The position numbers and the translations under genes were made by a program. A stretch of 64,000 nt of DNA from Protonemura montana (lineage: Eukaryota > Arthropoda > Insecta > Plecoptera > Nemouridae), in assembly GCA_947568835.1 (NCBI GenBank), contig OX387602.1:28728633-28792632 (forward strand), given 5' to 3'. Under the pieces are notes generated by a model. The model searched no databases. It saw only the letters and a program-made list of their open reading frames with translations, and was not told where the DNA came from. Positions 1-13,164 of this stretch are shown here, piece after piece. The stretch's first letter is position 1. Each line of letters opens with the position of its first letter.

Positions 1-3000
1 CCCCCCAGACATTTGAATGTCGGCGTGCCAACGCCTAGTGCTGTTTAAAATCAGACAGCGAACCCAATCTAGAGATACGTGCTTGTTGGTGCCCAAAATG
101 TGGCTACACTGCGGAGTCGAAGCCCGCCGAAGACACCGCGGCAGCGCTGGTAGGAGGCGATTCGGGATATTTCTGCGTTTTGGCATTGCCACAGTCAGCG
201 ACGTGGTGGATACCTACAGGCGACGGTGAGTTGGTGGGGTTGCAAATCGTCGCTTCCAACACCAAGTTATGACAATTTCTAGATGAAAATACGACGAAGC
301 TTACACGATTTGTTAAAACATATTCTTGCGTATCGTCTGCCTCAGATAACACATTGGTGGTCGATTTGAAACAAAGCTGACGATCACCCCGCTGCAGTTA
401 AATTGCAATTCACATAGATTACTGCGGAAGGTTTCAAGCTTTCGTTAGCCGAATTTCGAAGAACCGCTAAACCACACAACCACAGAGAATTTAAATTGAA
501 TTCGATAATTTCACAAAAGCAAGTCTGAAATCGTGTCTCGAATAACACATCTCGACGAATTTCATCTACAAATATGCTATTTATAAGCCCACGATCGTGA
601 CTGACGATTTGTTGAAAAGTGTTTACCCGTAATTGGTTGTATCGTCGCGATTGCGTAATAATCCCCTATAGCAACACAACCGTACGATATTGTCAGTTAC
701 TTTCGCCGTTACCGTCTCGTCACGTGACGTCACGCGACGAGCTGCAAAACTGACAGGAGCCCGTCTGCAAGCGGAAACACGTAACGTCTTCTGTTGTCGC
801 AACGTCCCGCGATAAACGTTCGGCTTGCGGCTGAGCCCGAGTGTTCAGCCACCGCCGTTGTTCGGGGGATTGGAAAAAAAAGCAATCGATTTACAATTTA
901 ATTGTGTGTAATTTTCGTATCTCGGTGGTATTTTTTGCTGTGCAGATACCGGGTTGCATCGCGCGTGCTGGATGACCGTTATGTGATGCCGGAAGTCGGC
1001 GGTTGCATTGATCGGGGAGGTCTCTGGGTGAAGATTGCCGAGACGGTGGAGGCAAACGGGCTCTCCGCGCTCACAGCTGATCGCTATCGGGCACTCGCAC
1101 GTCGTTGTCAGCTGGCATTGTGTTCGAGCTTTTGACGTTCGCGTCCTAGACGGGCATGTGTGCTGGTACTGAATGCAAGTACTGGATGCTATTAGCACTG
1201 AATGGAAATATCGTGTGCGATTCTAAGCAATAACATTCTTGTCGGATAAATGCCAGCATGACTGGATTCAATTGTTTCAGAAACGAGCATAGAGATCGGG
1301 TTATAATATTTGCTGATTTTATCTGTGGCTTGATGCTAATGGTGAATGCTAAGCTTGGCATTCACAAATATAATGCAATTATCATTTATGTATTTTGCTT
1401 ATCTATGAGAAAAATTTGCGCGGCGCGTTATAAAGTTTCCTAACGTGTAATTGATCAATTATTTCACTACAGAGACGCATGGAGGAGTGAGATAATTAAA
1501 TTTACATTACTGACGGTTTTATCATAATGCTAATTATACAAAAAACTTGCCAATTTTGTTTGATAATAATTTTGCAAAGCAGTGCAGGCAAAGCTAAAAT
1601 CCCAGGTCGCCATCCAACATTTTTCGGGAGGGCATAAGAACTTAAGTGTATCTACAAGATAAAATACTTTCACCCAGTCCTTCTCCTATCTTTTCATCCT
1701 TATCCTCATCCATGACTGACAGCGTCATATCATCGCACGGGAGCAATCATGTAGCCACTATCTACCTGAAGGACCTCGAAAAGCAGTACATAAAAAATAC
1801 ACTCATCTCTGGTTGGCAAGAGAGTGAATGGTATAATTTCATCAAGTCCACCAAACTTTTGTCTTAGAAACAATCGCAATATGCAAATGAAAACATGATC
1901 CTAAAATCGATCTCGTAGATTCCGTGGTCCTCGCCATTATAACACCAATTATAATTATTCGTCAGTCCTTTCAATTGACCTTAGAATCTGCGTAACTTTC
2001 CCACCTAAATCCCAGTACAATTTCATAACAGTTATTTTTTCAAAAATACTCGGTAACCTCTGCCAGCTCCAGCAATCATCCCAATTACCGAAGCCGCCTG
2101 GGTCAAGGTTTTGTTGCTCTTGCCAGCAGAGCAGTGTAATGCCACGAGCCAGCCAATCGTACCACTCAGCCCTCTAGGCTAACGGGCCCGGCCGTCGCCC
2201 GATTTCGTAAAGACGCCCGTGTTGGCGAGCCCAAGACGTAGTAAGGAGACTTCGAGGAGACCGTCAAGATGGCGGGCGGGTTCGCGAGACGGGCGACCTA
2301 TCACGAGGCGCAAAAGCGCACACTCGGTCGGGTTCATGCATTTGCGAAACGATCTCACGCGATTTTTGCACTTTCCGAACGAACTTTTTAATATGTCATT
2401 CTAAAGATCAGAGCAATCACCCGCGCCTGCCTCCGCAACATGCATCGGCGTCCCTGAAACTCGATTGATATCGCGAACCCCTGCGAGCTGTACAACTCAG
2501 AGTTGAATACAATCTGTAGATCGCTTAAGGTGCCTGAGCAAGCCACGCTTTGCCGTACCGCGAGCAGCGATTGAAGGAACTGTCACGAAGATCGGAAGCT
2601 AGCCGACTCGAATCTCTGGTATGTCTCACTCGGGAAAAACAATGTCGACCTCGCGCACAAAACAGATGCCAGCAATAAGCAGCAAAGAAATCCAATCATA
2701 CCTTGTCCTCGATATCGCAAGTTCCTCATAAATCATTCCTTCGATTCAACTACCTGAACACACAAACCAAACGAAGATGACGTGCCATAAGAAAGATTCG
2801 TTGCATAACGTAGAAATTTAACAAGGTAATAAAGTGCATTTTTCGACAATTCTATGACAACAAAATTACTGGATTCGGCATTTGCGCGTGTCACGATTGC
2901 AACTTTTTCCCCATGTTAACCGTTGAGACCCAAGACAGCTTTGTCAGCCCATTGAGCCCCCCCCCCCATCCCCCTATGTACATCGGAGGAAGCCGCGAAA

Positions 3001-3240
3001 GTTGACAGGAGTCGGGGACGTCGATGTTGCCGCCCAGGGAACGACGTCGATACCAACTGCCCAGGAGGCCGGCTACTTGCCTATCATACTATAACCTCTT
3101 CTATAGGGCATGACTATCTATCCCATATTGAACAGCATTCGCAGGAACCACCCAGCAACCATCCAAAACCAGAGATAATGGCGCATTTTTTGTTTGTCAT
3201 GCCTTGTAAACGACTTTATAAAATAATCTAGCAAAATTAT
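1..3240. other. Intergenic or intronic DNA, no gene recognised
   Basis: I see no supportable gene here. The stretch is downstream (on the minus strand) of the Pro-rich secreted gene, so its missing 3' exon could lie here or beyond the left edge. I looked for an R&R-type exon (Tyr-x-Val-Lys-Asp followed by a Pro-Asp-Gly-Arg-Thr-Gln core) and found none. Short frames on both strands lack recognisable motifs. A short C run sits near 2957-2967. Confidence 0.6.
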
Positions 3241-3245
3241 CCAGT

Positions 3246-3300
3246 GATTCAGGGAATCGAACCCACGCACTCAATCTTCCACGACAAAATGTCTATGGTC
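3246..3300 (-). repeat. Possible tRNA-derived SINE remnant (B box)
   Basis: On the minus strand, positions 3263-3253 read GGTTCGATTCC, a perfect match to the RNA polymerase III B-box consensus GGTTCGANTCC. No complete cloverleaf can be drawn. It lies where the open frame of the Pro-rich gene would read through its proposed donor site, so the tail encoded here is probably intronic repeat rather than protein. Function of the box is inference. Confidence 0.35.
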
Positions 3301-3377
3301 ATGCAAAAAAGCCTTTGAAATGCTTTAGGTGTTACGATATGTTCCCAATAACGCTGACTTCGACGGGTTGCACTCAC

Positions 3378-5450
3378 ATGTCCGTGCTCGTGGTTGTGGT
3401 TGTGCGAGCCACCGGGAACCTCATCACGGATTGGGGGCTGGGGTTTGTATTGCGGGGGAGTTTGGGGAGGTCCGTACGTCGGGGGGATATTCTGGGTAGG
3501 ACGGTAGGGTGGAGGAGCGATCTGGGGAGGTTTGTATGTGGGTGGGTTGTTCTGAGCAGGACGATAGGGTGGGGGAGTGATTTGGGGAGGTTGGTATACG
3601 GGTGGGTTTGTCTGAGGAGGACGATAGGGTGGGGGAGTTACTTGGGGAGGTCCGTACGTTGGGGGGATATTCTGAGCAGGACGATAGGGTGGGGGAGTGT
3701 TCTGGGGAGGTTGGTATACGGGTGGGTTTGTCTGAGGAGGACGGTATGTCGGTTGAGAGGATGGGAACGGAACCGCTGGCTTGGGGTAGTCGTAGCCCTT
3801 GTCTGGAGGGAGGTACTCGTTGTTGCCGCGCTGGGGCGCCGCCATCACGCCGAGCGTCGCGACGCTGGCAAGTAGCAGCATTCTCTGTGGAAGAGACACA
3901 GGACGTCAGTGGGAGTGCAAACAGGGGGACCGAATCTGTTCGTGGGCCACCCAAAGATGAAGCCTTTAAAATAAAATAGGTAACAAAAAAAAAAAAAAAA
4001 AATTTAAGTATCTGATAATCTACCGATGTTGAGTTTGTTTGTAAAGTAAGTTACCTTCCGCAACTTTAACTACGAATATGCAGAGAAAACAGCAATTGTT
4101 CCAGACATTAACACGAAGGAAAACAAGCGGTAAACGAGTAGTAGACAGCAATTAAAATGCGCAAAACAGAACGCTGTTGCCGAACATGCTGACCGTCACG
4201 GCCTTGGCAAAGAAAGCGGAGACAGTTTGGCATTTCTCTGGGTCTTCGATGTGCCTTCCTGGGCGCTGGCCAGACCCGAGCGCCGGGACACGCATGTCAA
4301 ACGGGTGAAATGCGTGATTGCTTTAGGGCGATCCGGGGGGGGGGGGGGGGGGGGCGATGATCAAATGCTGGCAGAGTTTGTAAAACATACTCCAACCAGA
4401 TGTAAGCTTTTCCCCGCTTCTGGTTATATCGAAACTCAATGAAACGTTCGATGTTTTAAACTGGATATGTTCGTTTCAGAGATAGCGTTCTGCATTATAA
4501 ATCGGTTCTGAAAGTTTATATTAAACAATCGGATGCAAAGTAAAGCCATAAATGAAGAATCGCGTTGTTGATTGAGATTTTTGTCGATCGGGTCATGCAG
4601 GGTGATTTCAACGCACGGGCTATGTCCTCGCCAACATAAAAGAACCCTCGACCCTGCTGGCTCCTTACTGGTGCGTTCAAAGGTTAATTCAAAACTCTTA
4701 ACCTGGTGAGTTCAAAGTCACTGATTTCTTGCAAACTTCTTGGAACAATTCGCCTCGTCTTGGCACCCACATTGAAGTTAGGCAAATATTAGTTCTCGCT
4801 TGCTTGGCACTTGAATGGGAAACACAGTATTTTTATGCAAATTCAATTCATTTAGACAAGCGCAAACGTTCGCTTATTTGAATGTTATCTTTCGTTTGTT
4901 TGGACATTGGCATGTGAGAGACAGGCTTTCAGAAAGAAGCGCAAATTTAAATCTCATAATATTCATTTCCGGAAGTTCTGTAATGTTCCTTACATATCTT
5001 TGAAATATGAGAAGGAAAGCTTAGTAACAGCAAGACTTGTTTCAATTTTTCCGATTATTAATCACCGAACGCTCTTCGGTGCACCTAGTAAAATAAACCA
5101 CTCTGCATGAGATTATGAAACAGCGATAAATCAAAACCCATTTACAATTCTGTACAAGAACTTAGCCAGTCCATGACTTGCACTAAGACAATGAATCATA
5201 TTGTTTACTTTTACGAAAGGTTCTCGTCCTAATGAAGCCAAATCAAGTATGTATTTGTCTCTCTAACCAAATAGACCACGTCTCAAAAGCCCAGAATAAT
5301 ATTAGCTTTTCGACAAGTGCCACCCCCATTTCAGTACTATCTCAACAGCATGCACGCCCTCAAAATCGACGCCGAGGTCACTCGAAATCCGACGCCGACT
5401 CCAAAGTCTTAAGCAAAGCACCAAATCACACGCACCTGAACGAATGCCAT
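3378..5450 (-). CDS. Secreted Pro/Tyr-rich repeat protein, cuticle-type (3' end not found)
   Basis: Two exons are proposed. Exon 1 (5450-5436) starts at the first ATG after the promoter and encodes MAFVQ, then donor GTGCGT. Intron 1 is 5435-3885 with acceptor TCTTCCACAG. Exon 2 (3884-3378) adds 169 codons in phase 0. The joined start forms a signal peptide (MAFVQRMLLLASVATLGVM, cut near residue 21). After an acidic/Tyr segment (YLPPDKGYDYPKP) comes about 100 residues of a 12-13 residue repeat of the type PPxYxPxQxxP, then a His/Asn-rich HNHNHEHGH. A donor GTGAGT follows at 3377-3372. The frame stays open to 3249, but that tail runs into a pol III B-box remnant and is likely intron. Pro-Tyr repeats and secretion fit a structural matrix protein; partner genes in the window are R&R cuticle proteins, and an R&R exon may lie in the missing part. 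Function is inferred from composition and context. Confidence 0.7.
4335..4354 (+). repeat. Poly-G tract (20 G) in intron 1 of the Pro-rich gene
   Basis: An uninterrupted run of 20 G on the plus strand, inside the first intron of the Pro-rich secreted gene. Such tracts are mutable and their length in an assembly is often unreliable. Confidence 0.9.
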
Positions 5451-5500
5451 CTTCCTTGAGTCGAGCTACGGTTTCGTATCACTCTAGCGACGCACAATGA

Positions 5501-5539
5501 GACTGAAGTGCTGAAGATTAGGTGTGCAGGGCTTATATA
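5501..5539 (-). promoter_or_regulatory. Core promoter of the Pro-rich gene (TATA and initiator)
   Basis: On the minus strand TATATAAG occupies 5539-5532, and TCAGTC, matching the arthropod initiator TCAGTY, occupies 5506-5501. The initiator A at 5504 is 35 bases from the first T of the TATA box, slightly long but workable. The first ATG after it is the proposed start at 5450, giving a leader of about 54 bases. The other two cuticle genes here have the same layout. Confidence 0.7.
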
Positions 5540-5738
5540 GGAGGCCGCCGCAGCCCGCGGAGGGGCTAACCAAAGGCGGCCGAAATCTTCATCGCGGCGC
5601 GGGGAAGGGTTTACATCACAACGGATACCTCATGGGCTGCCTCTCGTGGCGAAGGGGATTGGATACGTTATTCATCTCGGCGCTATCAACTAACATGCTC
5701 AGAACGCGCTGTTCTCAGCGACGAATGCGGTAGAGAGA

Positions 5739-5810
5739 GGGGGGGGGGGGGGCGTCTGATTTAGATGGTACCACGGCGCCCGCGAGAGGGGGGGGGGGGG
5801 GGGAGGGGGG
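5739..5810 (+). repeat. Two poly-G tracts upstream of the Pro-rich gene promoter
   Basis: Runs of 14 G (5739-5752) and 16 G (5788-5803, followed by A and more G) lie 200-265 bases upstream of the TATA box, in a GC-rich stretch. They can form G-quadruplexes in principle; a regulatory role is speculative. Confidence 0.85.
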
Positions 5811-7140
5811 ATTTACGATGAGTTGCTTGTTGTTGTGGTGAATTACCGATAAAAACAATCAATTTCAAGGAATTCACAGTAGTAGTGGGGAGTACCATCT
5901 TCATTCTAAACCTAAATTGTTCGCTACAGGTAACTCGCAATTAATAGACGCAAATAAAAGGCGGCGGTATGATTCGTAACGTTATGCAAGACAGCGACGC
6001 CGGCAGATCGCCGTGATTCATGACACACATTTTGCTCGCGATACTCCACATCTCTTTCTAGCGCACCACTAGTGGCATCTCTCATTCCTTACCCCCCCCC
6101 CCCCCCCCCCCCCCGACATGCAGGTACGACGCCGCGATGAACTGGTCACTTTTAGTTTCATCTAGTTTCGTTTTCGTTTGCTGCCACGCCCTCCGCGCGC
6201 GGTCTTACTACAGTTCCCGTTTCTAGCGAAGTCGCCTTCGGCCGAGGACGGCGTCGATGAAGTGGCGCCCCTCTGGAACGCCAGGTATCCGCTAATTGAG
6301 ATGCACTGCACATCTCTGTGCCACGCATCTGTAAACTTTTGCTGCGAGGAATTTCAACTTCTTGGCGCCTGAATCGTCGCATTTGAGAGCTTTACGATCG
6401 GCACTGATCTTGATTGGGATCGAACTTAAGTCACCAAACTCTTCTCTGGAGTCTGTTTCATTGCGGATTGCCAACGCCTTGATTGATTTTCTAATGGAGA
6501 CAACCATCACAAGCAAGTAATAAATTACATCATCTAAAAAAAAAGACGCACGATTTTAGTCCATCAGATTCCAGTAACCATGTCTTTTTAAGTGCTAAAT
6601 TTTGTTTTCTTTCTGCAAATAAGCGTCTTAATGACAAACCGCCACTCAAATGCTTGCCTGCCATCTTATCACACCCATTGGATAACTTAATTCTCCTCTC
6701 TCATGGTCCTCTAGGCAACACATTTTCTAATAGAATTCCTATTATTTTTAAGCACCTCCGTGGTTTTCACTTACTCTAACTCATAACTACTTATTACAGT
6801 ACATTTGGTTTTTTTTGCGGACATCAGTAATCCACATAGCAATCGATACAAATAATTGCAAACCTCGCGGCGCAAATTCAAGCAATCTTCGTTAAAAAAT
6901 GATCCATGCCATACGCCATTTGCAGTTCCCCCTGACACGGGCAACGCCCGGTGGGCATGGATCCCATGCGCTTGTGGAAAGTGCAGACCGTGCGTGCTCT
7001 TCCAGCACGTACTCGCACGTACTCGCACGTACTCGCGGGGTATGCCGTAAGGCGCGCCTTACACGGCTACCGGGGGCGGATCTCTGCTTCCGTGCACCCC
7101 TCACGCTTCCGCATTCGTTTGCCCTGCTACGTGCGTTGCC
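5811..7140. other. Intergenic DNA with a 23-base poly-C tract
   Basis: No gene recognised. A run of 23 C on the plus strand spans 6092-6114. Small frames around 6158-6516 overlap on both strands and show no domain, signal peptide or splice context. Confidence 0.55.
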
Positions 7141-7630
7141 CAAAGAGTCAACCTTTTGGTGTTTTGGAAAGACCGGTCCTCGAGAGATCACTGAAGTTAA
7201 GCAACACTGCGTGAAGCCAGGATATTTAACTGGGTGACCACCGAACGGTTTGGCGTGTTGGAACACTGGTTCTCGTGAGATCACCGAAGTTAAGCAACAC
7301 TGCGCTGAGCAAAGTATTGCTAGGGTGATCACCAAAAGGTTTGACGTGTTGGAAACACCAGTTCTCTTGCGATCACCGAAGTTAAGCAACACTGCGCTGG
7401 GTTAGGTAATTAATGGATGATCATCCTAATCCAGTTCCGTTTGAAAGAATTAAGAAAGATCGAAGTTGGTACAACAGTTTGATTAATATTGCGTATCAAC
7501 CTCTTGTCAGCTTGGATTTATGGAGGAATTCTGTTGCTCTAGTCGGAAGGTAAGAGAGCTGGTGGTCCCCTTGGTAGACTTTCATGCCTACACCGGGTTA
7601 TTTTATCTCCTTTCTGTGCTAGATTGGCAG
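7141..7630 (+). mobile_element. 5S-headed SINE, three 5S modules, 3' truncated
   Basis: Three 5S-rRNA-derived modules of about 92 bases occur in tandem: the box-A-like GAAGTTAAGCAACACTGCG recurs at 7193, 7286 and 7378. Modules also keep remnants of GATCACCGAAG and GGGTGACCACC, the intermediate and box C parts of 5S genes. From about 7426 the body follows (TATCAACCTCTTGTCAGC, TGGATTTATGGAGGAATTC, GGTGGTCCCCTTGG, CACCGGG), matching the copies at 25.3, 41.0 and 62.7 kb. The usual 3' tail ending in CGTCGTTAAACACT is absent. 5S-headed SINEs (SINE3 type) are transcribed by RNA polymerase III and moved by a LINE; the helper is not identified here. Confidence 0.75.
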
Positions 7631-10600
7631 TCGATACTTGCAAATCAAGGGCTTGTCTTCTTCAGTTCACCAACATATGGAGAACGTGAGAGATAGCAGT
7701 GACTGGCGAAAGGAAATTCGTACAGTTTTCTTTTGGATCAAGTGATTGACTAGAAATTAACTACTTTGCTGGTGAACATAAAACGGCACACTAAGGTAAA
7801 TCAACTCGCTGCTGACACTGAGTGTGTCTATTATAGCAGACGATGTTTCGATGTAGTGAAATGAAACGAAGAAAACGAAAAAACGAAGAAGTGAGCCATG
7901 AAGAAATACGAATACCGTTTAAGATCATAACGGACAATATCTTATTGTATTTTTTTTAATATGTCACACAAGGCAAAAATTACTTTCAATGATGTAATAT
8001 GCGTTCCTTGTGAGCAGCCGTTAACGAGACAAGGATTGCTTTAACTCAGGTTAGAATTTCGAGATGCACAACCATCCAATGTTTCAAATTATCTTCTGCA
8101 TGAATTTCAATACTTGACGCTCAATCTCATGCTGAATTTGTGTTAGTTGAGGTTTGAAAGCGTTGTTCCTATTGGCCGCGAAACTGCGGCGAGAAATGCC
8201 CCGAGTTTGATGACTTTCCGCACTGCAATTGTTTATAAAGCACTCGAGTGTCAGTCCCAGCCGCTGTAGTCCGCTGCGAAGTTGTCCCATCCTTAACACA
8301 GAAGCACAAAAGCTTTAGGGCCTAGCAGCCCGAAGGGCTTGGGGTCGATGGGGTAACATCAAACTAGCGAGACAGAGTTGTGACGAATTAAGTGGACATA
8401 CAAATCAGCCTGTTATTGTTCCGCTGAAGACCGGCACCGCGTGCATTTCACAATTGCATGGAATTATGTTCCTACAAAAAGCGGACCATGTTTAAGTGTC
8501 CGCTTATGTAATCCGATACAAGTGATAGTAATGTCGACTTTTCTTTGCTCCCTTATTGCACTTTCATTCTGTGAGTGGACAAGCCCAATGTCCGCGCGAC
8601 GTATTGAACACGTCTCGGCTGATGGCAGCACGGTGATCGTTATTAAACATTGCACGCACGTCTTCAAGACCTTGTACATTCAATACACTCCTCGCGTTCA
8701 CAAACAAGAACAAAAACAAAAGGCCAAATTGAATTAGGACTCGCGTGTTTTTGCGCATCTTCGCCGCGCTCTTTTTTTGCGCTATCCGCTAATGGTGCCT
8801 CATCGCTGTGGAATGGTTTCTTGCGTAGACGGTGACGCAAGCCGCCCTTAGCGTCAAGGTCACCCGCACTTCCGGTCTGTCCTTGCGGGGCGACGGCACG
8901 CCAAGAGATCAAGTCATCAACGCCGAAGACCTGTCGTCTGGGACGTGTGAGGTGCCGCGCTGTCGGCGCCGAGGGTTCGGTTTTAGTTTGGCTTAGCGGC
9001 TTTTTGGTGTGTGCTTTAAATTATGGTAATTCTTGACTCGGCCTCGAGGTCTGGTGTTTGTAAAATTGATCTGTGGGTCGGATTTCATGTGGCTCTGTTT
9101 GAGGATCGAATCCTATTAGAAAGGAGATCTCGTGGGGTCAGCAAACGCATTTAATTCGCATGTAAAGCGTTCTAGTTCGAAATAATCATGCATGAAATTG
9201 CATACCCATACACTCCACACACCCCCTGGGAATAAAGACTTGTGATTTTTCAGAAGAGAATATTATCTCTAACTCGTGATTCAATCGAGGCTACGCAGAA
9301 AGTTACCAGAATCTGACAGTATAGGTACCAACATTACAGAGTAATTATTCAGTTAACAAAATATTTTTAATGTTTCTTTGATCGGTTCGTGTTTACGAAT
9401 GTAATTAAAACGATTTTACTGAGTCTTATTTAACGGCATCACCGCGCAGAAGCGTAGGACCCTCGAAGGCTAGTAAGGTGTGCTGATTACTTCGGTATGT
9501 ACCCACATGCATGCATCCTCGTTATTAATAGACGCAAAAAAGGAGATGGCTCCTTTAATCACGACTCGCGTTTTAAATATAGTTTGTTGTCTAATTCTCT
9601 AAGAATTCCAATCGACAATGAAAGTGCAAAACAGACACTGATGAGCGTCTAGTAGTTGTTTGAAAAATCCGTGGGATTTTTTCCGAGACATAAGGAAGTC
9701 GCGTTCATAGGTGGATGCAGAGATAACTTCACGGCCAAGAAGATATGCTGCCAGATCCTGCCTGGAGCGTAGTTTTTAACAAAATGTTTGCCAGATTCTA
9801 ACGAGATTCAAATATTGCGGCTTAATTCGCGTTGTGCCATCACTTAATTAACCCGAGTCTGTGCCGTGCGTACTGCTAACGGATCGTTATCGCTGCCCTA
9901 CCTTTCTTTTAACGAGAAACCATTTACGAAATTTAGTCTAGAATCTATAATCAAGATTCTATAATCACTTCTTGATGCGGGAAAGACTGGCTAGATGGTG
10001 AGCTACGCTGCTCGGCTACGGTTTGCTGCTCGGCTCTTTGTCGATCCTTTGGGTGAATTGCACACACAAGATGCATTGCCACAGCGACAAAGTTCACATC
10101 AGAAACCCGGCGCACTGTTAATGCCAGAAAGAAAATAATGGCTCAATTTTCTACGCGAAAGATACTCTCGAGATAACCAATTTAATTGTGTGTTTGTGTA
10201 TTATGGTAGCCCCAGCTCGAACCTGCGAGAACCAAACTGAGACGACGGCATAAACAGTGTGGTAACCGTCTGAAACCAGAACAATTGTATCGAATTTGCA
10301 ATTAACTGCTTGTTTTGCGCTACACACGCCGAAAAGAGAGACAACCAACTTCGCTTTATCGAGGTTTTAAGTTTAATTACAGGACGCCGCAGACTTTTCG
10401 TCTTGTTCATTAAGTTGGTTCTCTTGCTAAACATGAAGAGATTGAGCGAATCCATCTCGAGCGCTCGCAACAATTGGACATTATTGTGGACAGAGAACAA
10501 TGCAAAGATAGCATTATGTTTGGTAGCCTCCGATTGCAGGAACATCTGTAGAGATGCTGTACTCTGTGGCCACTCTTACATGGCTGTAACGAGATGGAGC

Positions 10601-13080
10601 AATGATACGACATGAGTCGAAACTGTTGTAGGAAATAGTTATGTTATTGTTCCGTTGTGGCATTTCTTTCTTCCTTAAGTTTTTTAATTTAATTGGTTCA
10701 AAGTTTTGATCTTGGTCTGATATAATTTTCGAGATGATATAACGATTTGCCGATTCTTATCTTCCGTTTTGTTAGCCAAGTTCGTGAATACGATTTCGAA
10801 ACACTCGAGCACGTAGTATCCTATCGACACTCTGTTGTGTCCGTTATACTCTATAACTAATACTCCTTGCCACTGTAGGTAGTAATTGCTCTTTTTTGCT
10901 AAACAAACAGGCATTGCTTGCAACTTTATAGTGCATGGAACTAAATCAAGCCGTAATGACAGCGGAGACGACACTTTGAAGGGCGTCGGTGGTTTACAGG
11001 GAAGATCGCACCTCGATCGCATGCCTGTGAATCGAGGACGATAATGAAAACAGTATCGATAATAACTGACTCTTGACTCTTTTTGTCAGAAAGACATGAG
11101 TAATAAAACAACATGTTGCAAACTGCCGGCTCAAACTTGATATGGCTCTGGTATTGTGGTTTTCCTTCGGAAATAACTCGTAAGAAATACAAAATACAAG
11201 CGAGATTCAGGATTTCTGCGATGACGAAGCAGACAAAAACTCACACACATTGAATGCGACTTGGGCCCTCCGGGAATCGAGCCATCACCAGGCGTCATTA
11301 CCAACAGCCACACTGAAAACAAGCCGCGCACTATTGTGCAGAACTGTTTCCACGAACCCCTCGCCTCCGGGGTTCCAGACAAAGCACCAGCACCGTTGCA
11401 GGGCTCCCCGAGCCCGGTGGCTGCTGGCAAGGCGCTCACGAAGGCCTCTTCGGCCCAGAGGCGCTGGTCCGCGTGGAAAGTCGACAAGGACGCCATCGAC
11501 GCGTATGCCTCCCGACACGCTTTCCTAAGCAAACAATGATTAGTTTTGAGACCAAAGTCTAGGTGGGCTTCGGATTCCTACTGCGTTGTGGGAGACGAGT
11601 CGAGACTGTATGGGAGCGGACAACTCCGGTATTCGAAGCAGAAGCGTGGTCAATCAAACTTGATGGAGGCTTCGGGACAGTCTTGCCGTGCGCATGCTCT
11701 CTATCTAGAGTCTTCTCTGACATCAAGGAGCATGATGTGCTTCTGATGTAGATGATGTTATTATGCAAGTCAATGCAATCCGAGCCGGATTCACCGGCTG
11801 ATTACATACTGTGGACCAAGGATTCAATCACGGTCCATGTTACAATTATATCTACATACATGTCGATTAAAATCTTCGGTCTATCCTTCCTCCCAAGGAT
11901 TCGGCCATCCTCGAACTGTTTCACTTCCAATTGGTTTTTACCAATTGGGAGTGAAATTAATACAGTCGTGGACGTCTTCACGTCTTCGTACCATTGTCTA
12001 TAGTGAGTTAGCCTTCATTTTCGTGCGGTTCTTAGGTGGATGCATGTCTTCGCAGGCCAGCGATACAGCGAAGAGGCTGCATGGAGCGTTTTTAATAACT
12101 CAACCAATTTAAATCTCTTGGAAGTTCTGCTGTTTGGTCTAGCGTGTCACCAATTACCTCTTTTTGCACGCTGCATATTTTCAGCGATGTAATTATCACC
12201 ATTTCTATATTCAACATTTCTATCGTTAATTATAGTAATGTGTATCCTAGAAAAAGTTCGGTTCTAACTATTTCAAAGACAGTTGTAATATTCGATAACA
12301 ATTTTGCATTTACACTTCCGGTCAATGAGTACTTGCTCCATCATATGTAGGTCTTAAACTAATTAGTTTTATTTGCTGGTGGTTTTCAATGTATTTGATC
12401 GGTTATGACATGTAGGTACAGGAAAGAGTCCTGTGTCCAAATTGAATTCACATTTCACACAGAGAGAAAACATTGAAAAAAACCGCACAATTATGCCAAA
12501 TACGTTCGACGAGATCGACAATTTGCAAAGCTTAGTACAAAGATAGCAAAATTAAGTTGCGAGTGAACGGAGTGAAGAAAAATGGAAGCGATCGCGGTAT
12601 GTAATTTGTAACGAAATGTATGCGAGACAGTTTCGCAAGGTAAGTGCGGTGTCGATGAACACTTGCATGGTAGCTTCTGGTTAGACAAACCGCCTGGTGT
12701 TACGTAAGTGTCAATCGAGTTATCGCGATCGCACTGATCGATGTAAGTAACTTTCAAAGTGATTTGAAAATAATTGCACTTGATGGCAGCACGTAGGATT
12801 GAGTGAACGTGAGCGGCAGATGCTGGGGCTCCATGGGAAACCCGTCGATCCACGGTCGCTACCATCCGAAGATCGCTTTATTACCTAACTTTAGCATCAT
12901 CGGGTCTGGGCTTTGCTCCAATGACTTACTGGGTCGTCGAGGGTGGTTTAGGTTTCTTTAAGAAACTATCTAGGTTTACTGGATGCAACTAATCGGCCAA
13001 ACCACTTGTCCGATCGCAATGAAACAAAAACTAGGCGACTCATCACACTAAAGGCAACAGACTGACTGTTTTCAAAATCA
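7631..13080. other. Long intergenic stretch, no gene recognised
   Basis: AT-rich DNA with many short frames on both strands and none I can support. Two minus-strand B-box-like motifs hint at decayed tRNA-derived SINEs: GGATTCGATCC at 9113-9103 and GGCTCGATTCCC at 11283-11272. A plus-strand frame at 11261-11539 is GC-rich and moderately protein-like at its end (WKVDKDAIDAYASRHAFL) but has no recognised family, and an opposing frame overlaps it. Confidence 0.5.
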
Positions 13081-13164
13081 AAAATATTAGTGCGCCTTAA
13101 AGTTACACGCGTTGTAAAATAGTCTGTTCAAGACGTTTTCCCGGTGTTTTTCAGAAAAAAAATC

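Noticed and set aside
1730-1858. Minus-strand frame KFGGLDEIIPFTLLPTRDEC with protein-like composition
   Set aside because: Only 42 codons, no recognised family, and the plus strand is open across the same bases.
2950-3090. Candidate last exon of the Pro-rich gene (minus strand, WYRRRSLGGNIDVPDSC frame)
   Set aside because: An acceptor-like CTCCTGGGCAG exists, but the product has no cuticle motif and the frame runs into a poly-G stretch.
7165-7425. Possible 5S rRNA genes
   Set aside because: Modules are about 92 bases, lack the outer 5S stem, are diverged, and are joined to a SINE body.
11261-11539. Plus-strand frame of 92 codons ending SRHAFLSKQ
   Set aside because: No family recognised, competing frames on both strands, and a B-box-like motif within its start.
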